From assembly GCA_903813345.2 (NCBI GenBank), contig CAIIXF020000006.1, positions 25,489,936-25,553,935 on the forward strand: DNA of 64,000 bases, read 5' to 3'. Under the pieces are notes generated by a model. It was not told the DNA's origin. It saw only the letters and a list, made by a program, of their open reading frames with translations, and did not search any database. This stretch comes from Owenia fusiformis. Taxonomy: Eukaryota > Annelida > Polychaeta > Sabellida > Oweniidae. Shown here one piece after another: positions 58,637 to 64,000 of the stretch. The position numbers and the translations under genes were made by a program. Each line of letters begins with the position of its first letter. The stretch's first letter is position 1.

Positions 58637-58767
58637 TAGTAGAACACCTTTAATTGATACCTCTTTAAAAGTGTTCCATTTTGGAGGTGTTAACATTAAG
58701 CCAATTGGTTTCCGGACTCTGAAAAGTGTTCCATTTCTGGAGTTGTTCCACTTTACAGGTTTCACTG
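58637..58767. mobile_element. Old mariner-type MITE (TAGTAGAAC...GGTTTCACTG)
   Basis: The ends resemble those of 60115-60294, with a GTGTTCCATTT(T/C)GGAG core repeated inside. TA-like flanks are present. The copy is diverged. Confidence 0.5.
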
Positions 58768-59267
58768 TACTATGTCTTTTTACAATGCCAATGTAATGAA
58801 ATTCCCTAACAGACAATGTTACATTCTGATATTCATCGCATCTTTCTGTTTCACAAAACACATTGCTGAGACGAAATGAGATGTCATGGTTTATCATGAT
58901 GAATATGTCATGGTTTTCATCTTGATCTGGAGCAAATAGATGACTTAGGGGAATATATTCGTGGACCAGTATATGACAGTTTAACAGTGTGTGGATGCAA
59001 CTGTCACAATTTATGACGTTTGACAAGGAAATTAAATTGGATTCATAAATCACTGAATTTTTTTGACAATTGGCACTCGACTGTATATTCTCACTATAGT
59101 TATGTTGCCAAATACCTCTGACAGCATGGATCTTTGATCCCGAAACAACTCATTCAGAGCTATTTTCCCTTCTCCTTTACAGATGTTTAGTTTCACTAGA
59201 TTGACAGCTAGACTGATATCACTATATAGCACTAATAATGCTATCATATTAAAGTAAACTTTTTAAC

Positions 59268-59425
59268 AAAGCATTAACATGCAAAATGTCACTACATGCC
59301 ATTTGTTACAAACACCAAACACCAACTGTCGATTGCTGACAATCGAACACCAACCACCAAACCCATCCACAAATAACTTGGAGACTATAGCAATATGTCA
59401 CCACTTCTGGTAATGAAATAAAAAT
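59268..59425 (+). repeat. Dispersed TTAACATG/GTCACC family, copy 9
   Basis: AAAGCATTAACATGCAAAAT, GTCACTACATGCCATTTGTT, several CCAAACACCAAC-type units, CCACAAATAACTTGGAGACT, then TGTCACCACTTCTGG with the hairpin's second arm degraded. Confidence 0.75.
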
Positions 59426-59979
59426 ATCAAAATTCAGGAATTTTTTAAATTTCAACCAAATGACGTCCTTTCTAAATGACAGTAGGATCTGCGGGAACAA
59501 ATTTTGGATATGCAGAGAGGGAGGCAGTAACCTACAATGCATAACAAGCACTACGAATTAATCTTAATCATGATTGAAATAATGTTAAAGGTATAAAGAA
59601 CTTAGCTTTAAATACAAATTACTGACTTTGAACTTTAGGTATAATAATATTTATTTAATGTTAACGTTTAAAAATATCTTGTAACCTTTTAACTTTTCTC
59701 TTGATGGGTTGTAAATACGGGATGACATAAAAACTGTTAAACATTGAAAGAACTCATTTATTTTACTTTACCTTGCATTAAATTCATAGCAAACCGACAC
59801 AGATATTTTATAAACAAACTTGTTTTTGTTGAATATCAGTAACATTACTGATACTCAAGTACAATTGTACTTAATATATAGTGTATAAGCACAAAACATG
59901 TTGTTCCGGTGCAAGGGATTATGCCACCATTGCTAAAAAGAAACCCATCAAGTTGAACAAAGTCTACACATACCTGTAG

Positions 59980-60080
59980 TCAGGGGATGGGGTATGAGCG
60001 AGCCTCCCTGGCCAAATTCTTTCAAAATCATGCAGTTTTTCAACATTTTGTGCACTTTTTTTTAAAGTGAACCCACCCTT
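59980..60080 (+). repeat. Dispersed CTTTCAAAATCATGCAG repeat, copy 3
   Basis: CCTGGCCAAATTCTTTCAAA followed by ATCATGCAGTTTTTCAACAT and AAAGTGAACCCACCC. It is a shorter copy of the family at 21886. Confidence 0.55.
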
Positions 60081-60114
60081 GCAAAAGCCCGCTACAGGCC
60101 TACAACATCATATA

Positions 60115-60294
60115 TAGTAGAACCTGTGTAAGTGGAACACCCTTGGGCCCACTAAAAACACGTCCCAATTTGGGAGGTGTTCCACTTACAGAGGTTCATT
60201 AACATGTAGAAGATAGGTCATGGGACTTTAAAAACATGGTTCCACTTGTGAGGTGTTCAATTTACAGAGGTGTTCCATTTAGCAGGTTCTACTG
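60115..60294. mobile_element. 180-bp Tc1/mariner MITE
   Basis: The ends TAGTAGAACCTG and CAGGTTCTACTG are inverted and flanked by TA (60113-60114 and 60295-60296). The inside repeats GGTGTTCCACTTACAGAGGT-like blocks. Confidence 0.8.
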
Positions 60295-60296
60295 TA

Positions 60297-61522
60297 CTTT
60301 TAACTTTTAAAATGTTAAAAGTTTCTTGATTCATCAAGGTATATCATACAACTGAATTAAAGCACAGGAAAAACAGTAGCTAAGTATGCTTTTAAAGAGA
60401 GACTAGATAGATACCATTTTGTGTGTTTTAGTGGTGCACCTTATACTTCTCTTAATCCTATTGGTGGCTGGCCAGTGTACCTTTTCTAACATTACCAAAG
60501 TATACATTTCAAACCTAACAATGCAAAACATGTTTCAGAACACACTATGCTGAACACTACATATTGTTATTTTCAAATATTGAATAATTATAACAGTGGG
60601 TGGGGTAAGTAGTTGAAAAAACAATGTTTCCAATACAGCTGTGTCTGAACATAGGTGGCAAATAATTAAAACCATTCAATGGTGAAAAGCACTAACTAAC
60701 CCTATGAGGTAGGTTTTTCTCAACATGCATTTTCTTGCCAGGGTGAAATTGATTTTAGCTAATTATTCTGGTTAGAAATGTCCAGAACCAGTGGTATTTT
60801 ATCATCGTTTTCTAAACAATAATATAATGTGAAACTTGCCGTGAAAACAAGCAAATAATAGAGCATCCAAACAACCCAATTGTTCCTTCCTAGTATGATT
60901 TACAATTGACTCCTTGTAACAAAAAGTGTTAAACTGCTAACTGTCTAATAAACCATAAGACTAGCTTATATTAACGCTATTACTTCTGGATGGTTTATAC
61001 AATTTTATAATACACTGTATAAATAAACTGCCCCGCCTTATCTTAAATTTCATCCACATAGTTACCTAGAATACTTTGCTTATTCAGCATTTTCCTTTTG
61101 TATGGTAAGAGGTCTTGGCAATTTAATTTGTCCCTGAATATATCAAATTAAGTATTTCATATCAAAAAAGTTATGTTAATTAAATCTATCTGAGGCCATA
61201 AGCCAGATTTGCTGTCTCCTTAGGATTTCTCTAAATTCATATCATGAAATTTATTTAACAAATATGATTTTTTAATTAAAAACATCCTTATAAAATAATA
61301 ACTAGATGATTTTTAGTATTCACAACTGAGTACAAATCAATTTAAACAATAAATAAAACAATGAAATAATTTCCTAAAAATCTGTAATTTGATAAAGCAC
61401 CAAGTAGCTTCAATATTCTGAAGAAATCATGCATGCTTATATTCATAGAGGATATAACCCGTAGGCTTGGCTTCAAAATTATTGTAGTAAAACACCTGCT
61501 ACAGTAATAAAATTAACCTTAC
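60297..61522. other. Intron 2 DNA next to exon 2
   Basis: AT-rich, with no recognisable element. Nothing coding-like was seen. Confidence 0.5.
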
Positions 61523-61685
61523 CTTAATTTGTACTTTGTTGCATACTGCCTTAGATAATCTCAGCCAGGTAGGCAAGTCTAGGAGTTCCATCAGAATTTG
61601 TTCATTTAGCTCCAAGTTGGCTAGTTCACCTTCACCTTTTAGTGTGCTTATGTTGATACGGTCTGGTGTTAAGTTCTTTGTGAAC
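61523..61685 (-). CDS. BLTP3: BLTP3/UHRF1BP1-like protein, exon 2 (chorein N-terminal domain)
   Basis: Acceptor CATATTTCAG and donor TTAAG/GTAAGG bound 163 bp, phase 2 in (one base completes a Lys codon) and phase 0 out. It reads FTKNLTPDRINISTLKGEGE, then LANLELNEQILMELLDLPTW and LRLSKAVCNKVQIK. This is the conserved chorein signature, nearly identical in pattern to human FTKNLSPDKINLSTLKGEGE / LKNLELDEEVLQNMLDLPTW. Its acceptor region is duplicated just upstream in gene sense. Confidence 0.97.
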
Positions 61686-61858
61686 CTGAAATATGATCAA
61701 AATGAGATTATACATGGGGAAACAGGCCCAGGGTGTGACTGTGACATATGATTATTGGTGAACCTGGAATATGGGCAAAATGAGATTATACGTGGGCAAA
61801 CAGGCCCAGGGTGTGACTGTGACATATGATTATACATAGGCAAACAGGGTGTGACATA
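61680..61858 (-). repeat. 78-bp tandem duplication of the exon 2 acceptor region
   Basis: 'gtgaacctg-aatatg-caaaatgagattata' occurs at 61680 and again at 61758 (period 78). Both are followed by 'caggcccagggtgtgactgt' and 'gacatatgatta'. A third, partial unit follows to 61858. The second copy carries CATATTCCAG/GTTCACC, a decoy acceptor. Confidence 0.9.
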
Positions 61859-62507
61859 TGATCCAGCTCAGAGGCCTGGAGTCAGGTACAATAGTTCCAA
61901 TCCGGCCCCGGTGATTTTTTCAGTATGGTGAGGAAAACAACGTACTTATATGTAGTATTATGTGTCCCATGGGACACATATCTAGAAATTATATAAAAAT
62001 TGTTCCATGAGTTCCATCACCTCATATAATAAATCGTGCAGTCTACTTAGTAGTCATAGCCATGTCTGATTTATTGATTAACTTAACTATTTCTATCGAA
62101 ACATTATCAAAAATGTCAAGTAGATCAGTAATTTTGACTGAAGGATCATGCATATGTGTCGATAGATATACTTATTCAAAGGTAATAATCTCAATCATCA
62201 AGGACATCTGTCCAAATACTCTGCACCTCATGTACAATCTGATCACACCTTAAATGGTATGTAATCATGCCTAGAATATCATCTGATAATTCCTAAAATG
62301 TCATATCATCATTCTCCAACATTTGTATATTGCTTGTGGTTTGGCAGCTTTTTCATACTTCTGGGACATGTTATTTTTGAGCATGAAAAAACATCTAAAT
62401 AAAATTTTTCCCATAATAATGAGAGGCTGCAGGTTTATACTGCACATAAAGCCCATAGATATTTCTAAAAAATTAACATCGCTAGCCATAGGGCCAGGAA
62501 CATGTAT
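61859..62507. other. Intron 1 DNA
   Basis: No gene or element recognised apart from the neighbouring duplication and the hAT MITE that follows. Confidence 0.4.
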
Positions 62508-62977
62508 TAGTGTTGTCGCGATTAATCGATACATCGTGATATACATCGCCAAAGCTGATTCTGGCAATGCATCGATGTCTGAAACAAAACATCGATGTTT
62601 TAAAAAAAATTTAATTGACTAAAAATCATCCTTTCTTATCTTATTTTGACGCAAACCGCTTACCTTTCTCATGTCTTATTTCATTTTCCAATGTTTTCTG
62701 ATATTCTTTCACTTTAAAACTGTTTTTGCCAGTCGAAATGAACCATTAATCTAAAACATTTTACTCTACTTTCATTTCACCGTTACTAGAAGTTCCCGGA
62801 TGTACCAGCGTACTCTTATTAATTTGTTCTGTTCAATATTTTAGTACATTAGCTTTCGGTATCTCAGTGCACTTTTCTCAGACTTTTTCTCGATGTACAT
62901 CGCGATGTGCATCGATGTTTACTACTGAAAATTGCCGATGCATCGATGTACGATTATGGTACATCGCGACAACACTA
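62508..62977. mobile_element. 470-bp hAT-type MITE
   Basis: The ends TAGTGTTGTCGCGAT and ACATCGCGACAACACTA are inverted and flanked by a perfect 8-bp duplication ACATGTAT (62500-62507 and 62978-62985). The interior arms are rich in CATCGATG words. There is no transposase. Confidence 0.92.
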
Positions 62978-62985
62978 ACATGTAT

Positions 62986-63454
62986 GAAAAAGATCGAGTC
63001 AAATACACCTAGTAAAGAGATGAGGTAGACTTCGAGAAAGAACATGTTCCCTTGCCTATGTCGCTAACAGAAATTGTCTACTTTAGAAACTAATTTGAAA
63101 TGAAATATACAAATAGTATCTAAAATTTAAATATTCTGTATGATATTGCAATGTTGCACTGTGGTTCTTTGCCTCGCCTTGCACTTATATTGACTTCTCT
63201 TCTGACTGCAATACCACTTTCGATATATTTCTATCGGCATTGTACAAGGTTTGTGTGCCCAAAGGATTACAATTGATTATCATATTTGGATACAGTGTAA
63301 ATGTTTGAGTATATTTCCTGTTTCCTGAATGGAAGTGCAAGATCCAATGGAAAAGTGGGCAGACAGTTTCTGCAAGAGGATTTTTATGATGCATTGAAAA
63401 TAATTCCACAAACAGTTTTCGGGTATAAATTATTTATCTGAACTTTCTACTTAC
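62986..63454. other. Intron 1 DNA next to exon 1
   Basis: No recognisable element. An open frame at 63185-63409 on the minus strand has no supported splice sites or family match. Confidence 0.4.
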
Positions 63455-63498
63455 TTAGACAGATGTTTCAATATCTGGTTCTTTATAATTGATGCCAT
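63455..63498 (-). CDS. BLTP3: BLTP3/UHRF1BP1-like bridge lipid-transfer protein, exon 1 with start codon
   Basis: The ATG at 63498 opens MASIIKNQILKHLS and the exon ends at TCTAA/GTAAGT, a full-consensus donor; the split Lys codon is completed by exon 2. The N-terminus is almost identical to human UHRF1BP1L (MAGIIKKQILKHLSRFTKNL), which fixes the start. Known family role: UHRF1BP1 and UHRF1BP1L (BLTP3A/BLTP3B) are rod-like proteins of the VPS13/chorein superfamily that carry phospholipids between membranes at organelle contacts on endolysosomal compartments. The amphipathic N-terminal segment caps the groove. Twelve exons (63498 down to 19136) give about 501 residues. The rest, by comparison about 940 residues, is not seen here. 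Introns are long (intron 2 is 22.5 kb) and full of repeats. Confidence 0.96.
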
Positions 63499-63873
63499 AT
63501 TGACGTATAATCCAACTTTATTTGGGAGAGAAATATTACACCAAAATATCCATATTTCTATTGATCGATTTTGATTGGTTAGAAGTTTTGTGACACACCA
63601 CACTTTGGTTTCATCTAAGACTTTAAAATGATAATTAAAACTGGTTATTATATATCAACTCAATCAATTATGTATATTTAACATTGAGTTATTACAAATA
63701 TAAGTATTTTGGTATGTGATTAGATAATAAACTAATCAAAAAGGTAAATTCGATAAAACTTTATTGTGCCAGTCATTATTCACTTCGATATAGCGATTCA
63801 CGTGCAAAATAAAAAATCAACAACACATTCTTAACATTTTATTTCTTCGTGTTTTGCACAGTCAGGCAACATC
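63499..63873. promoter_or_regulatory. Possible bidirectional promoter region
   Basis: About 375 bp separate the BLTP3-like start codon from the plus-strand ATG at 63874. The stretch has TGACGT (63501-63506), an inverted CCAAT (ATTGG at 63574-63578) and an E-box CACGTG (63799-63804). There is no clear TATA box and no repeat. Assignment is by position. Confidence 0.35.
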
Positions 63874-63897
63874 ATGTGGAGACAGAGTGCAAGAAAA
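63874..63897 (+). CDS. Possible first coding exon of a divergent gene
   Basis: ATG opens MWRQSARK and is followed directly by a strong donor, AAA/GTGAGT. A short basic N-terminus with Trp and Arg is typical of mitochondrial targeting presequences, but eight residues cannot identify a protein. The call rests on the donor and the head-to-head position. The next exon would be beyond the window. Confidence 0.35.
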
Positions 63898-64000
63898 GTG
63901 AGTAATCTACAATCTTCTGTTGTGTCATGTCAGTTGATGGTAATGTCATCTTTTAATCTGAATTTTAATTATTTAAATTGTCAGAAATAAATCATATGAA

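Overview
This window is nuclear DNA of an animal. It is AT-rich, genes are split by long introns with GT...AG junctions, a class A GPCR is present, and intergenic and intronic DNA is packed with minisatellites, fold-back elements and non-autonomous DNA transposons. The repeat style (tandem units carrying an ATGGCNGCCATTTTGAAA core and ending in GGAC-rich tails; hAT and Tc1/mariner MITEs) suggests a marine invertebrate, perhaps a lophotrochozoan or invertebrate deuterostome. That placement is inference. There are no operons, prophages or bacterial features.

The main gene lies on the minus strand. Twelve coding exons, from a start codon at 63498 down to 19136, join in consistent phase into about 501 residues. 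They match the N-terminal third of the UHRF1BP1/UHRF1BP1L family (BLTP3A/BLTP3B; the latter is SHIP164), VPS13-like bridge lipid-transfer proteins with a chorein N-terminal domain. The last two thirds of the protein were not found. Its exons must lie beyond the left edge or in stretches I could not resolve. A single-exon GPCR sits on the plus strand at 1804-2883. Two possible exons of an unidentified minus-strand gene touch the left edge. A short plus-strand first exon at 63874 would be head-to-head with the lipid-transfer gene, about 375 bp from its start codon.

Region by region: 1-280, partial unknown gene; 281-3960, GPCR and a dispersed repeat; 3964-8325, fold-back elements; 10340-11995, tandem array with a GGAC tail; 13408-16200, mariner-like element, a possible exon and a tandem array broken by two insertions; 16795-17250, 33-bp minisatellite; 19136-26081, exons 13 to 7 with two large minisatellites; 26880-34391, five diverged copies of an intron segment ending at exon 6; 34852-39042, exons 5 to 3; 39043-61522, a 22.5-kb intron full of mobile elements; 61523-63498, exons 2 and 1.

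The most striking observation is that tandem repeats in this one gene repeatedly include the exon boundaries themselves. The exon 12 donor is the first unit of a 24-bp array that offers about 16 further donors in the same phase. The exon 5 end and donor are repeated six times as identical 68-bp units. The exon 2 acceptor is duplicated in a 78-bp unit. The exon 6 3' end recurs as relics in copies of its intron. A separate array of 14-bp monomers, most reading GT...CAG in gene sense, lies in the intron between exons 9 and 10. Alternative or noisy splicing at these sites is testable by RNA sequencing.
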